A model generated the notes under the pieces. That model saw only the letters and a list, made by a program, of their open reading frames with translations. It had not been told where the DNA came from and did no database searches. DNA of 64,000 nt from Methanosarcinales archaeon. Lineage in GTDB: Archaea; Halobacteriota; Methanosarcinia; Methanosarcinales; Methanoperedenaceae. Both the position numbers and the translations under genes were made by a program. The DNA lies in NCBI GenBank assembly GCA_905339155.1, contig CAJPFJ010000011.1, positions 24,203-88,202 on the forward strand, read 5' to 3'. Positions 24,880 to 34,425 of the stretch are shown here, piece after piece; the stretch's first letter is position 1; the number at the start of each line of letters is the position of its first letter.

Positions 24880-25815
24880 TTACACCTTTAATCCATCGAG
24901 AAGATTGCGAATTGCAAGTTCATTGGTGCGCATCACCGCTTCATACGTGTTTGAGCTATTATGTGCACCAAAGATGCAGCTATCGAATTCACGCAGAGGA
25001 CTATCCGGGGAAAGAGGTTCTTCTTCAAAAACATCAAGTGCGGCTCCTGCAACTTTACCTTCTCGAAGAGCATTGGCTAAAGCATTTTCATCAATAAGAG
25101 GGCCACGAGCTGTGTTTATGATAAAAACTCCTTTCTTCATGATTGCAAATTCAGGATCTCCGAGCATATGGCGATTCAAAGAAGTCAAATTACAATTTAG
25201 TGATATGAAATCAGAAACTTTCAATAACTCTTCAAAGGTTGCAATTCTTAATCCTATTTCCTTGACAAAGGAAGGCTGGATTGCAGCTTCGTCATATCCC
25301 ACAATATTCATTTTTGCAGCTAATGCTCTTTTCACAAGAGCACGGCCAATGCTTCCCACGCCAATTACTCCTAAGGTCTTACCACTCAAAGAAATGCCTT
25401 GAATTTTGTTCCAATTACCTTTGCGAATTGATTGATCGAGTTTGTGCAATTGTCTTGCCAATAAAATAATATAGCCAATAACTACATCAGCTACTTCATC
25501 ACCAAAAACATTTGGAGTATTTGAGACACGTATCCCCAAACGATTAGCAGCTTCTATGTCTATTGCGTCCACGCCAACTCCCCATTTGGCTATTACTTTC
25601 AGGCGCTTTCCCTTTTCCAGGACTTTGGTTGTAAACTCATCATCCCCGGCAATCACGCCGTCAAATCGATCTATTATTTTAAATAACTCGGATTCATCTA
25701 ACTTCTGCACAATATGAGGTAATTCAATCTCAATACCCTGTTCAGAAAAAAGAGAACGATAGAAATCAATAGTCTGCTGGAGTTGTTTACAGGTTATAAG
25801 AACATTCCGTTTCAT
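24880..25815 (-). CDS. D-2-hydroxyacid dehydrogenase (SerA/PdxB-like)
   Basis: About 311 residues from ATG 25815 (a GTG at 25824 overlaps the upstream stop). VGVDAIDIEAANRLGI, LGVIGVGSIGRALVKRAL (NAD loop), NTARGPLIDENAL and FGAHNSSNTYEA give the Arg, Glu and His of the catalytic site. There is no ACT domain, so it is not the main phosphoglycerate dehydrogenase (that is at 53836). It probably handles a 2-keto or 2-hydroxy acid sugar precursor in this cassette. Confidence 0.85.
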   Translation of the reverse strand: MKRNVLITCKQLQQTIDFYRSLFSEQGIEIELPHIVQKLDESELFKIIDRFDGVIAGDDEFTTKVLEKGKRLKVIAKWGVGVDAIDIEAANRLGIRVSNTPNVFGDEVADVVIGYIILLARQLHKLDQSIRKGNWNKIQGISLSGKTLGVIGVGSIGRALVKRALAAKMNIVGYDEAAIQPSFVKEIGLRIATFEELLKVSDFISLNCNLTSLNRHMLGDPEFAIMKKGVFIINTARGPLIDENALANALREGKVAGAALDVFEEEPLSPDSPLREFDSCIFGAHNSSNTYEAVMRTNELAIRNLLDGLKV

Positions 25816-25820
25816 AATTA

Positions 25821-26495
25821 TCACTTTCTTCGAATTTCATTATATAATAATTCAGCTATCTTGAAATCGAGTTCTTCATCAATATCAGTAGATTCTAAAG
25901 CATCTATCTCAAACATCAATGGACGTTCTCCTAGACGATTGCGGCGAGTTTGCAAAGTATTATGGGTAAATATGTAAATATTCGAATTTTCCTCAAAAAT
26001 AGGTGGCAAGTCTTGAGTTCTCAACAGAATAGCAGGATTGTGATTGACCGGACGCACCAACGGATCCCATAAACGGGTATGTAGACGGGTAACTGAAAAT
26101 AGAGAATCATACTCAGGATATTTGCCAAGAAAACTCTCTATTGCTTTTGTAATCGTCCCGGTCTTTAGTAATGGATTAGTGCTATGAGTCTGAAGATAGA
26201 AATCCGCTTTGATCTGACTGACATCATGAAGTAACACTTCATTCATTGGAATGGTATCCGCGCGAATATGCTCTGGCCGCTCCAAAATCTGTACTTGTGG
26301 AAAATTCTCCGTTGCATCCTTCATGATTATAGGACTGTCAGTATCAATGACTACTTTAGCGATCAAGGGACATGCCGATAGGCTATTGACGATATGATGA
26401 TAAAGTGGGCGTCCGGCAAATAACCTATAATTCTTGCCAGGGACACGTTTGCTATCGTGACGCATCGGGACTAAGGCAACAATCTTATTTTTCAT
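25821..26495 (-). CDS. Acylneuraminate cytidylyltransferase-like enzyme
   Basis: 224 residues. LVPMRHDSKRVPGKNYRLFAG (about 8-28) is the CTP-binding signature of the NeuA/KdsB-type family; VVIDTDSP and LQTHSTNPLL also match. It activates a sugar acid as a CMP-sugar. It is distinct from the second enzyme of this kind at 40592, so the locus probably makes two different CMP-activated sugars. It overlaps the cyclase gene by 11 bases. Confidence 0.85.
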   Translation of the reverse strand: MKNKIVALVPMRHDSKRVPGKNYRLFAGRPLYHHIVNSLSACPLIAKVVIDTDSPIIMKDATENFPQVQILERPEHIRADTIPMNEVLLHDVSQIKADFYLQTHSTNPLLKTGTITKAIESFLGKYPEYDSLFSVTRLHTRLWDPLVRPVNHNPAILLRTQDLPPIFEENSNIYIFTHNTLQTRRNRLGERPLMFEIDALESTDIDEELDFKIAELLYNEIRRK

Positions 26496-27147
26496 AAATT
26501 AGTTCTCCTTCAGGTATTCTTCTAAGTACAGCCCTTGCTGGCGCGCCATCACTTCCAACTAGCTTAAGGGGAAGGCAGATTAACTCATATTCACCAGATG
26601 CAACATTTGCAAGATTCAAACCTTCAAGAATGATTACACCTGCACCTAATAAAATCTTATGGGTTTCTGGATTATCATTATAACATTGTATCGATAAATA
26701 GTCTATACCAATAAGGCGAATGCCGTGCTCCACGATCCATTTCGCCGCATCATTAGTTAATGCTACATACTCAGATGAAAAATTTGTTATTTCTTTTTCC
26801 CATAAAACAGAGTTACTTGTGCGTAATAGAAGACGCTTTGTACCTAATGGCAAAGACAAATCAGAGAGGATTTCGGCGGTGATAATATTCACCCCTGGAA
26901 TATATGCCACAAAAACCTGACCTATCAAAGTATCCAGTGAAATGTGTTCAATACTCGTGCCATCTTTTATGAAATGACGCGGAGCATCAATATGTGTGCC
27001 TATATGTACATCACAAGTAAGACTGGAATTATTGAAGGGATCCTTCCTTTCTATGCTCATGGTTTGAGTTAATTGGATACCAGCACTATTAGGCCATATA
27101 GGCATATTGCTATGTAATGAAACTGAAATATCAATGATTTGGCTCAT
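26485..27147 (-). CDS. Cyclase/kynurenine-formamidase-like metal hydrolase
   Basis: 220 residues. DISVSLHSNMPIWPNS at the N terminus and VHIGTHIDAPRHF (about 47-59) carry the H-x-G-T-H-x-D zinc motif of the cyclase (KynB-like) family; LLLRTSN and ILEGLNLANV follow. Family members hydrolyse formamides or lactones, or close rings. Its place between a GT2 and a cytidylyltransferase suggests lactone opening or deformylation of a sugar acid, not tryptophan metabolism. Confidence 0.8.
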   Translation of the reverse strand: MSQIIDISVSLHSNMPIWPNSAGIQLTQTMSIERKDPFNNSSLTCDVHIGTHIDAPRHFIKDGTSIEHISLDTLIGQVFVAYIPGVNIITAEILSDLSLPLGTKRLLLRTSNSVLWEKEITNFSSEYVALTNDAAKWIVEHGIRLIGIDYLSIQCYNDNPETHKILLGAGVIILEGLNLANVASGEYELICLPLKLVGSDGAPARAVLRRIPEGELIYEK

Positions 27148-28135
27148 TTGTTTCCTCCTTTAAAAGTTTGGAATAATTAATGCTTTGCTTACTGTCTTGA
27201 TCATTTGATAGATTGGCAGAATGTTTACGTTCGTTCGGGTAATAGAATGTCTGTTTAAGTCTGCTGGTAACTACACTTATTTCTGAAAAACCTTTGTATG
27301 TTCCTGAGAACTGCATAAGTCGGAAGAGAGGTATACTTAATAATTGATCCCAAAGGACTTTTTTGTGCCATGCGTGATAATAATCATTTGTAACATTGGC
27401 TGTAAATAAATGAACAAAGTCTAATAGATTAAAATGTTCTTGTGGATTAATACGCTTCAAAGCTATTGCTTCTCTACGGTAGCGATTGAAAATCTTCAGA
27501 AATGTCTCATTATGAACATGAATGATCCCTGCATCAGCCGCATAGGCAATATAGTATCCTTTGTCGATAACCTGCTTTGCCCAATCCAGATCTTCCAGTC
27601 CTGTCAAATCTTCGTTATAAGGCATTTGTTCCCATAGCTCACGCCTGATAGCTGAATTGGCATTGTTGCAAAAAGGATGGTCGCTCTTTAAATTGGCTCG
27701 GTCAGGGAATAATTTTGAAAAAATCTGATGTTCAGAAAATTTTGTAATCTCATTTCCTCGCTGTTTACCATAAACCAGTGCTATCCCTGGATCGGAAAAT
27801 GGGGCCAGCAGTCGTTCAAGCCAGTCATGATACACCGGATAAACATGAGCACTGGCATTGACTATGTACTTACCGGTTGCTGCCTTACATCCCACATTTA
27901 GAGCACGGCCAAATGAGAACTCTTTGGGATCGATATATACGACTCTTGTCGGATAACGCGATGCGATAGAAAGAGTTGCATCAGTTGAACCGGAATCCAC
28001 AATTATGATTTCAACATTATTTACAGTCTGCTGCATAATGCCACTTAATAACCGGCCTATATGCTGTTCTTCGTTATAGCAGCGGATGATGATTGAACAT
28101 TGGGGACTTTTTATGTCAATTATATTGTTTTTCAT
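27131..28135 (-). CDS. Family 2 glycosyltransferase
   Basis: 334 residues. CSIIIRCYNEEQHIGRLLSGI, EIIIVDSGSTDATLSIA and YIVNASAHVYPVYHDWLERLL (the usual metal-binding D-x-D position reads NAS here) with GLEDLDWAKQV near 190, the ED motif of inverting GT2 enzymes, and a C-terminal segment typical of rhamnosyltransferase-like enzymes. It overlaps the cyclase start by 17 bases and probably uses the sugar made by that cassette. Confidence 0.88.
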   Translation of the reverse strand: MKNNIIDIKSPQCSIIIRCYNEEQHIGRLLSGIMQQTVNNVEIIIVDSGSTDATLSIASRYPTRVVYIDPKEFSFGRALNVGCKAATGKYIVNASAHVYPVYHDWLERLLAPFSDPGIALVYGKQRGNEITKFSEHQIFSKLFPDRANLKSDHPFCNNANSAIRRELWEQMPYNEDLTGLEDLDWAKQVIDKGYYIAYAADAGIIHVHNETFLKIFNRYRREAIALKRINPQEHFNLLDFVHLFTANVTNDYYHAWHKKVLWDQLLSIPLFRLMQFSGTYKGFSEISVVTSRLKQTFYYPNERKHSANLSNDQDSKQSINYSKLLKEETNEPNH

Positions 28136-28230
28136 TTCCTTATCTTTATCACATTATGTATTTTCATGCTCAATCTCTTCATTTTGTACCAAATTACTCT
28201 ATTTATATTAAATCTAATACAAATATCTAT

Positions 28231-29730
28231 TCACAACCATCCAGGCCACATTCCGCTCATTCCCATCTTTTCAACAATCAAACTCATTTCATTACATATC
28301 TTTTTATCAAATTTCAATATCAGAATACTATACACCACCCCCCCAACAACCACATCTAACAGCGTAATCCAGATATTTGAAAATGGCACAACCAAACGAA
28401 GTCCGCCCACAAATATTCCCATAACAACTGTTGCCTTTATGATATTCATTAGGCTCTCATGCTCAAGCCGTATTGTAATCATTTTAGAAAGTGAGTTCTT
28501 AGCAAGTAAAGCATTCAGATACATTGTAATAAGTGTTGCAATTGCTGCACCAATAATTCCAATCACAGGAATCAATGCTGTGTTAAGCACGATATTTGCA
28601 ACAAGACCCACAGCAGTTACTTTAAATGATTCTTTTGGGCGATCCAGGGCATCCAGATACATCGTGAAGAAGAATTGGAATACATTTACCACCTGCACAG
28701 CCAGCAAGACCATCAGTGTCAGATAGCCTTTGGCAAATTCAGCTCCGTAGAAGAAGAAGAGAAGTTTGTCCCCCAGCAATACTCCACCAATTAATACAGG
28801 AATGGCCAGTATCAATGAATAACTGATAGCACGTGACAGAGACTCTTCCACCAGCCCGATCTCGCCCCTCTTCCCCCACCCGCTAACTCTGGGCCATAGC
28901 GTATTTCGAAGGATATTAGTGGTGAATGCGGCAGCCATCGTAAACTGCAGCACAACCCTGTATATGCCCACATCTGAGTTATGCATGAAATAGCCGATCA
29001 TGAGCGTATCTGCCTGGGTGAAAACTATCATTCCCGCTGATGTCAGGAACAGCCAGAAAGCAAATGTTGAGAGGCTCTCTATGTGATTCCATCTAAAGCG
29101 CACAAGCCTCAAGTCAAGGAATCTGTATTCGATAATCCCACCGATGATCAAACCTGCTATCATACCAGTCGCAAGACCGACCGCGCCATAACCGAGATAA
29201 ATAGCTGCCACCTGAAATACGATTGATGATAATAGAGTGATTGTATTGCATGTGGCTCTTATGCCCATTTTGCCAGTGCCAGCAATGCCTATGCTGATTC
29301 CTGACGAGAATACGTTTGCGATCATTATCACTGGCAACCATCCGACAAGACCATATGCGTTCAGATCACTGAACAAATCCTGGAAAATGAGAAGAAAAAT
29401 TACCGCAATAAGAAGGAATATTGTGCGTACCGCAAAGAATGCGCTGAAATATTCGCTCTTCTGCTCCCCTTCGCTGATGCGCTTGATAGCTGCGCCGCCA
29501 ATACCTCCATCGCTTATCATGTTAAAAATCGAATAATATGTTATGAAAAGGAAATAAGCACCGAGTATGTCAGCTCCGACTGCTTGTGCGAAGTAAATAG
29601 TGCTTAGAAAACCAGCGGATGTGAAGACAATTTGCCAGATGAGCGAAACAAGGCTCTGTCTCTGGATGGTGTCAATGCTCATTATCCGGGAGAAGGTATT
29701 TTTTATCATATTGTGATCATTCAATTTCAC
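28231..29730 (-). CDS. Wzx-type polysaccharide flippase
   Basis: 499 residues with about 12-14 membrane helices of the MOP/MATE-like flippase superfamily (QIVFTSAGFLSTIYFAQAVG at the N terminus, then GGIGGAAIKRISEGEQ, the family's loop). It would move the lipid-linked glycan from the cytoplasmic to the outer face, delivering it to AglB. It lies near the middle of the locus, on the same strand as aglB. Confidence 0.9.
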   Translation of the reverse strand: MKLNDHNMIKNTFSRIMSIDTIQRQSLVSLIWQIVFTSAGFLSTIYFAQAVGADILGAYFLFITYYSIFNMISDGGIGGAAIKRISEGEQKSEYFSAFFAVRTIFLLIAVIFLLIFQDLFSDLNAYGLVGWLPVIMIANVFSSGISIGIAGTGKMGIRATCNTITLLSSIVFQVAAIYLGYGAVGLATGMIAGLIIGGIIEYRFLDLRLVRFRWNHIESLSTFAFWLFLTSAGMIVFTQADTLMIGYFMHNSDVGIYRVVLQFTMAAAFTTNILRNTLWPRVSGWGKRGEIGLVEESLSRAISYSLILAIPVLIGGVLLGDKLLFFFYGAEFAKGYLTLMVLLAVQVVNVFQFFFTMYLDALDRPKESFKVTAVGLVANIVLNTALIPVIGIIGAAIATLITMYLNALLAKNSLSKMITIRLEHESLMNIIKATVVMGIFVGGLRLVVPFSNIWITLLDVVVGGVVYSILILKFDKKICNEMSLIVEKMGMSGMWPGWL

Positions 29731-29897
29731 CTTATAATAATCTTCAAGGTTAATAAAAGGAAATAGATTCCAGACTTGAATATCGTAACTTTTTTTTAAG
29801 AATCTCTATTTCGATTCTTTTGTTTATGCAAATAGTATTGTTTTCTATTTTTGGATACTTCCATCCTAGCAGTGATAAACTCCGTAAGGTAAAGCAT

Positions 29898-31103
29898 TCA
29901 GCTTTTATCTTCTTGCATAGTCGACAGTCTGTTTGCCACTGTCTGCCAAATATGTTCTTCTTTAGTATTCGATTTTTTAATAAAAGCATTCTGATATAGT
30001 TTATATTTGTTTTCATCTACGGTAAGTTCTTGTTTCCAGTCAATTGAATATGGCAAGTCGATATTAATGGGTCTCTTGCCAAACCAAGATGAAAAATTAT
30101 CGTCAAAAACAGTCCCTCTTTGTTTCGTCATTTCGTTAGTATAAATGAATATTACTGGTTTGCGATAAAGCACCGCATAATTTAAAGCAGTACTTGAATG
30201 AGATATTACGAATTTTGCAGATCTTACGCAACCTATTGTATTTCCATATATTATCTTTCTGTTTCCGAAAGAACCCGGTTTGTCGCTGTAATCAGAAGTT
30301 GGATGCGCGGCAATAACAACTTTTAGGTTCTGTTCTTTTTCAATATAGTCTAAGAATTTGTTGATATTGGTGAAATACATTTCGGCAGTAACCGGGTAAT
30401 CATCATTTCCGAATAACACCTCTTCAGGATGATAGGGGACATTATCATCCAGGAAGACAGCATTTCCCGACATATCAGGAAGGAACGGTTTATTATTTTC
30501 TTCCAGGTATAGGTCATAATCCAGAGCATGCAGCCAGAGCACTTCGGTATTTCTGTCTCTTGGATAATAATAGTAGTCTTCGGACAGTTTACCACTGGCA
30601 AGCAAAAGAACTGCAGGAGAAACACCAAAATAAAAAAACGGTATCAATAGCCCCAATCTATTTCTTAATGCAGTTTTTATATTTGAATATGATATTTTGA
30701 ACAATGAAAGTTCCCTTAGCAAACTCTTATTTCTGACATTTTTATCTATATTCTCCTGAGGTATAATGCCTAGAGCCATCATAGCATATTTTATTTTATA
30801 CTTGGAATAAAACCTGAACAACCACAACCTATCAAGCCAGTTGTTATTCAAGTTGATGCACATTGTACAGTTGCGGTCAAGTTTTGACATATTATCGGAA
30901 ACATCCCGCTTTGAGTCAAAGATCATCAGGCCATTTCCAGAAAATGAATCCCGTGGTAAAAGGTTATAATCAGGATGTATGATTCTTGTAATATCCCATA
31001 TTTCTATTTCGAAATTATTTTTTTTTAAAATGTTAATTCCGAATCTTTTGTGATCCCTTTGGGAAAATGGTGACTCGGTTATTAAAATGACTTTTCTTAT
31101 CAT
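29898..31103 (-). CDS. Surface-carbohydrate GT-B-like protein
   Basis: 401 residues. VILITESPFSQRDHKRFGI at the N terminus, AHPTSDYSDKPGSFGNRK, then VRSAKFVISHSSTALNYAVLYRKPVIFIYTNEM resemble capsule-synthesis and glycerophosphotransferase-like GT-B domains in which a His-Ser-Ser-Ala loop binds the donor. Activity not known. The 167 bases downstream (29731-29897) hold no supported gene. Confidence 0.55.
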   Translation of the reverse strand: MIRKVILITESPFSQRDHKRFGINILKKNNFEIEIWDITRIIHPDYNLLPRDSFSGNGLMIFDSKRDVSDNMSKLDRNCTMCINLNNNWLDRLWLFRFYSKYKIKYAMMALGIIPQENIDKNVRNKSLLRELSLFKISYSNIKTALRNRLGLLIPFFYFGVSPAVLLLASGKLSEDYYYYPRDRNTEVLWLHALDYDLYLEENNKPFLPDMSGNAVFLDDNVPYHPEEVLFGNDDYPVTAEMYFTNINKFLDYIEKEQNLKVVIAAHPTSDYSDKPGSFGNRKIIYGNTIGCVRSAKFVISHSSTALNYAVLYRKPVIFIYTNEMTKQRGTVFDDNFSSWFGKRPINIDLPYSIDWKQELTVDENKYKLYQNAFIKKSNTKEEHIWQTVANRLSTMQEDKS

Positions 31104-31193
31104 AATTTTAGGATTATTACTACTAATGTTCTTATTAAATTACCTATATCTTCATAATTAATCAAGCTAAGGTAAGCTATCAGCTTTCTAAGG

Positions 31194-33317
31194 TCAAAAT
31201 TGATGAAAAAGTCTTTTTTCAATCATTTTTGTCTTGACTTTCAATATCTTTTGTTGGTATTTCTCCATTTCATTTTGTATTAACCCCCCTCTCCCATCTG
31301 CAACTCCGATAACCTTTGTAGGATTCGATATGGAATCAACCACAATATCACCCTTTTTTCCAAATATCCCTCCTGCTACTATTCTGACATCATCATATTC
31401 TTCAGTCCCCATTATTTTATCAACCAGTTCCATTGTCTCTAAAACATTGGTGATTTCACCAGATAATCCTGCTCTCATATCTAATCGATACATCTTGAAT
31501 CCATTTGATAAACCATATTCAATCGCTTCCTCGCTAATTGTTTTAATACCTGCATCTATTATTATTCCTTTTTTCTGCATTATCATTATCATTTCTTTAG
31601 TTACTTTAGATGAATATGGAACTGTACAAACCAAAACATTAGCATCATTACAGGCTTCAACAAGATTAGAACTCATACATATCCTTCCAGAATATTTTTC
31701 TGGTAATATTTGGTTTAAACTCATAACTACATTTTTCAATCGAATTGTGTCTTTTTCCCATATTATTATCAAAGCTCCGCGTTCAGCCAATTTTAGAGCT
31801 AATTTGTAACCTATTTTCTTATCCCCAATTATCGAGATTTTTTTTGTGCTAATATCTTGAATTAATTGACTGGTTAAGGAATCAATAGCATTTACTATTG
31901 AATCGCTATCTTTATACATCATTAATTTGCTCTTTTTTATGACGTTACCTATATCCCTTGACATTCCATTGAGTTCTTCTTTCTTATATTCAGAATCAAC
32001 TAAGATTATATCGACCAATCCATCTACATTCTGTGCGATTTCCTTTGCATCACTCATACTGACGATTTCTGCATTTCCAATTATACATAAAGAATTTTGT
32101 CTTATAAATGGAAAAGAAGTTGTTGTCTTTTTTGGATCTAATGAACCTGAAATAGTTATAACTGAATATTTTCCTGTCTTTTTTGCAAGCGAAAAAATCT
32201 CCCTGCCCAATCTATTTGCATTTTTCCCAATCGAAACATCCTTTAATCTCGTATTTTTTCCATAATCCAAATCCCATATATTTTTCGTAGTAAGACTTTC
32301 CTTTTTTTCTTTATCAATATCCTTTGCTATACATTCAGCAAGTTCTTCAGAAACACTTATCCTCTCAATTTCACTGACCTTTGTAATTAATTCCCGCGGA
32401 TCAATTTTGAATTTTTGAGCCACTTTAAATATAGTAGTTAGAAAACTAGAATGGAACTGGGCATAGCCTGTGGTTGCGCTAATAGAATCAACCCCAATCG
32501 ATTTACTCATCATTGGCTTAACAATCCTTTCAGCTAGATTCATTGTTTTATAGACATCTATACCTGTTGAATAACCCAGCTTATCCAGTATTAGAACAAC
32601 GATTTCAGTCTGAGCATTCCCCGCGCTTCTTCCCATACCTTGAAGGGAAGTATCTACGAATGTCGCCCCTGCACTTATGGCTTCCAGGGTGTTGGACACT
32701 GCCAGCATTAGATTGTTATGCCCATGATATCCAATTGGAGTATCGATGTTATTCTTCAGGATAGAAACATATTCCTTCACATCATGGGGAAGCATTCCAC
32801 CTGCTGAATCAACTACCACGATAACATCTGCCCCAAACGCCTCAACTTTTTTTGCTTGGTCGAGGAATTCTTCAGGAGGAACTGCATAAGATTTCATCAG
32901 GTTTGATGATACACTCATGCCCAAATCCTTAGCAATTTTTATGAATTCTGCAGATTGATTCACCTCTGTAATGTTTGTCCCAATACGTACAAAATTCATG
33001 CCATATCTGTTTGCCAACTCGAGATCCTCTTTCCTTCCAATTCCAGGGATAAAGAACATACCGAATTTTGCTTTCTTCAGGACTTGGGAAGCAGCTTCCA
33101 GATATTCCTCATCGGTGGCTGCCGCCACCCCCTTGCCGCAGCAGGAAGCATTCATTCCCCATCCGTGCCCAATTTCTATTTGTTCAAAACCCGCATGTTC
33201 CAGGCCCGCCGCGATAATGGCAGTATCTTCAGCAGTGAACTGATAATCAATGGCATAGCTGCCATCCCGTAATGTACAGTCAAGAATTGTGATTTTTTCG
33301 AGTTGCTTTTTATTCAT
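31194..33317 (-). CDS. HMG-CoA-lyase-type aldolase fused to a Rossmann NAD(P) domain
   Basis: 707 residues. The N-terminal 345 or so are a DmpG-like (4-hydroxy-2-oxovalerate aldolase) TIM barrel: ILDCTLRDGSYAIDYQF (11-27, Asp13/Arg17), GYHGHNN with metal-binding His198 and His200, and GMGRSAGNAQ. The C-terminal half has ISIIGDKKIGYKLALKLAERG (about 503-523), a dinucleotide-binding loop like shikimate or methylene-H4F dehydrogenases, and LDMRAGLSGEI. DmpG normally partners with a separate acetaldehyde dehydrogenase, so the fusion suggests aldol and redox steps on one chain, perhaps building or extending a branched sugar. Substrate unknown. Confidence 0.75.
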   Translation of the reverse strand: MNKKQLEKITILDCTLRDGSYAIDYQFTAEDTAIIAAGLEHAGFEQIEIGHGWGMNASCCGKGVAAATDEEYLEAASQVLKKAKFGMFFIPGIGRKEDLELANRYGMNFVRIGTNITEVNQSAEFIKIAKDLGMSVSSNLMKSYAVPPEEFLDQAKKVEAFGADVIVVVDSAGGMLPHDVKEYVSILKNNIDTPIGYHGHNNLMLAVSNTLEAISAGATFVDTSLQGMGRSAGNAQTEIVVLILDKLGYSTGIDVYKTMNLAERIVKPMMSKSIGVDSISATTGYAQFHSSFLTTIFKVAQKFKIDPRELITKVSEIERISVSEELAECIAKDIDKEKKESLTTKNIWDLDYGKNTRLKDVSIGKNANRLGREIFSLAKKTGKYSVITISGSLDPKKTTTSFPFIRQNSLCIIGNAEIVSMSDAKEIAQNVDGLVDIILVDSEYKKEELNGMSRDIGNVIKKSKLMMYKDSDSIVNAIDSLTSQLIQDISTKKISIIGDKKIGYKLALKLAERGALIIIWEKDTIRLKNVVMSLNQILPEKYSGRICMSSNLVEACNDANVLVCTVPYSSKVTKEMIMIMQKKGIIIDAGIKTISEEAIEYGLSNGFKMYRLDMRAGLSGEITNVLETMELVDKIMGTEEYDDVRIVAGGIFGKKGDIVVDSISNPTKVIGVADGRGGLIQNEMEKYQQKILKVKTKMIEKRLFHQF

Positions 33318-34425
33318 TTAAATTACCATCATTAATTATCTTTAAAAGTGCATTTATAGTATCTCTTATTCTTTCTTTGGATTGTGAGGGCTCTGTCCAT
33401 AGATTGCAGACATGCGCTGCAAAGTAATCTGCATTCTTGAATAAATTCCTGTCCTGGAGTTGCCCGGATTCATACCAATGATGTAGGGGCGGGTACCAGT
33501 TGCTTATATCAAAGCCTTCTTGCCTCATTTTTTCACTAACCCTTTTTTGAAGGTCTCCTTTAAGTAGAAAGCTATATCTCCAGAAAACTCCCTCTTCATT
33601 ATATATGGGATGTGTGATCACAGGATGTGTTAATCTACGCTGGTAATATGAAGCATTCTCTTTTCTTATAGCTACATTTCTTTCAAGATTTCCTATTTCT
33701 TTCAAGATCTTTTCTGAGATTTCTTCATTGATTTGAAATAGATACATATCCTTGAATATATATGGTATTTGCTTAAAGAGAACATTTAATCTTGGACTTT
33801 TCTCGGTCAGAGATTTCAACGTATAATAAGCCCTACGATAATCCTCAAATAGTTCATTTAATTGAACCGGGACTTCAGGCAATTTTTGTACTTCTTCTTT
33901 TAATCTTGAAGCAAATGCATCATTATCCGTTAGAACAGCGCCACCCAAGCCTGCATCGATTATTTTGGTATGGGCAAAACTGACCACCGATATATCTCCG
34001 AAGCTACCAACAACTTTTCCTCGATACTTACCTCCCAGAGCTTGTGCCGCATCTTCGATAACAGGAAGACCATTTGTCTTAGCTATCTTCAGGATTTTAT
34101 CCATATCTGCCGGTTGGCCAAAAATGTGAACAGCAATAATTGCTTTCAAATTGTGTTCTCTCTTGATAAGTTGTTCTAAGGATACAGTATCAATTGTGTA
34201 ATCGCTTAAATTAATATCACAAAAAACGGGTTCTAGTCCAGCATAAAGTATAGCATTTGCTGGAGATGGATTGACTATTGTGGGAAGTGCGACTTTCCCT
34301 TTATTTAAATCTAATGCCTTTAATGAAATATATATCGCTGAAGTGCATCTACCAGTAAGAATACAATGCTTTCTCCCGAAATACTTGCATAGATGGTTTT
34401 CCAAATAAGATATTGAATTGCTCAT
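33310..34425 (-). CDS. DegT/DnrJ/EryC1-family aminotransferase
   Basis: 371 residues. TGRCTSAIYISLKAL, VIEDAAQALGGKYRG and SFAHTKIIDAGLGGAVLTD with the PLP lysine. It begins at the polysaccharide-deacetylase stop (4-base overlap) and its end overlaps the aldolase-fusion start by 8 bases, so the three are coupled. It probably aminates the keto sugar of this sub-cluster. Confidence 0.87.
   Translation of the reverse strand: MSNSISYLENHLCKYFGRKHCILTGRCTSAIYISLKALDLNKGKVALPTIVNPSPANAILYAGLEPVFCDINLSDYTIDTVSLEQLIKREHNLKAIIAVHIFGQPADMDKILKIAKTNGLPVIEDAAQALGGKYRGKVVGSFGDISVVSFAHTKIIDAGLGGAVLTDNDAFASRLKEEVQKLPEVPVQLNELFEDYRRAYYTLKSLTEKSPRLNVLFKQIPYIFKDMYLFQINEEISEKILKEIGNLERNVAIRKENASYYQRRLTHPVITHPIYNEEGVFWRYSFLLKGDLQKRVSEKMRQEGFDISNWYPPLHHWYESGQLQDRNLFKNADYFAAHVCNLWTEPSQSKERIRDTINALLKIINDGNLNE

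Noticed and set aside
29750..30016. Minus-strand ORF of 88 codons after the GT-B-like gene
   Set aside because: Two fifths of it overlap the coding region of the 401-residue gene in another frame, and the rest is AT-rich without a recognisable domain or ribosome binding site. It could be a remnant but cannot be supported.
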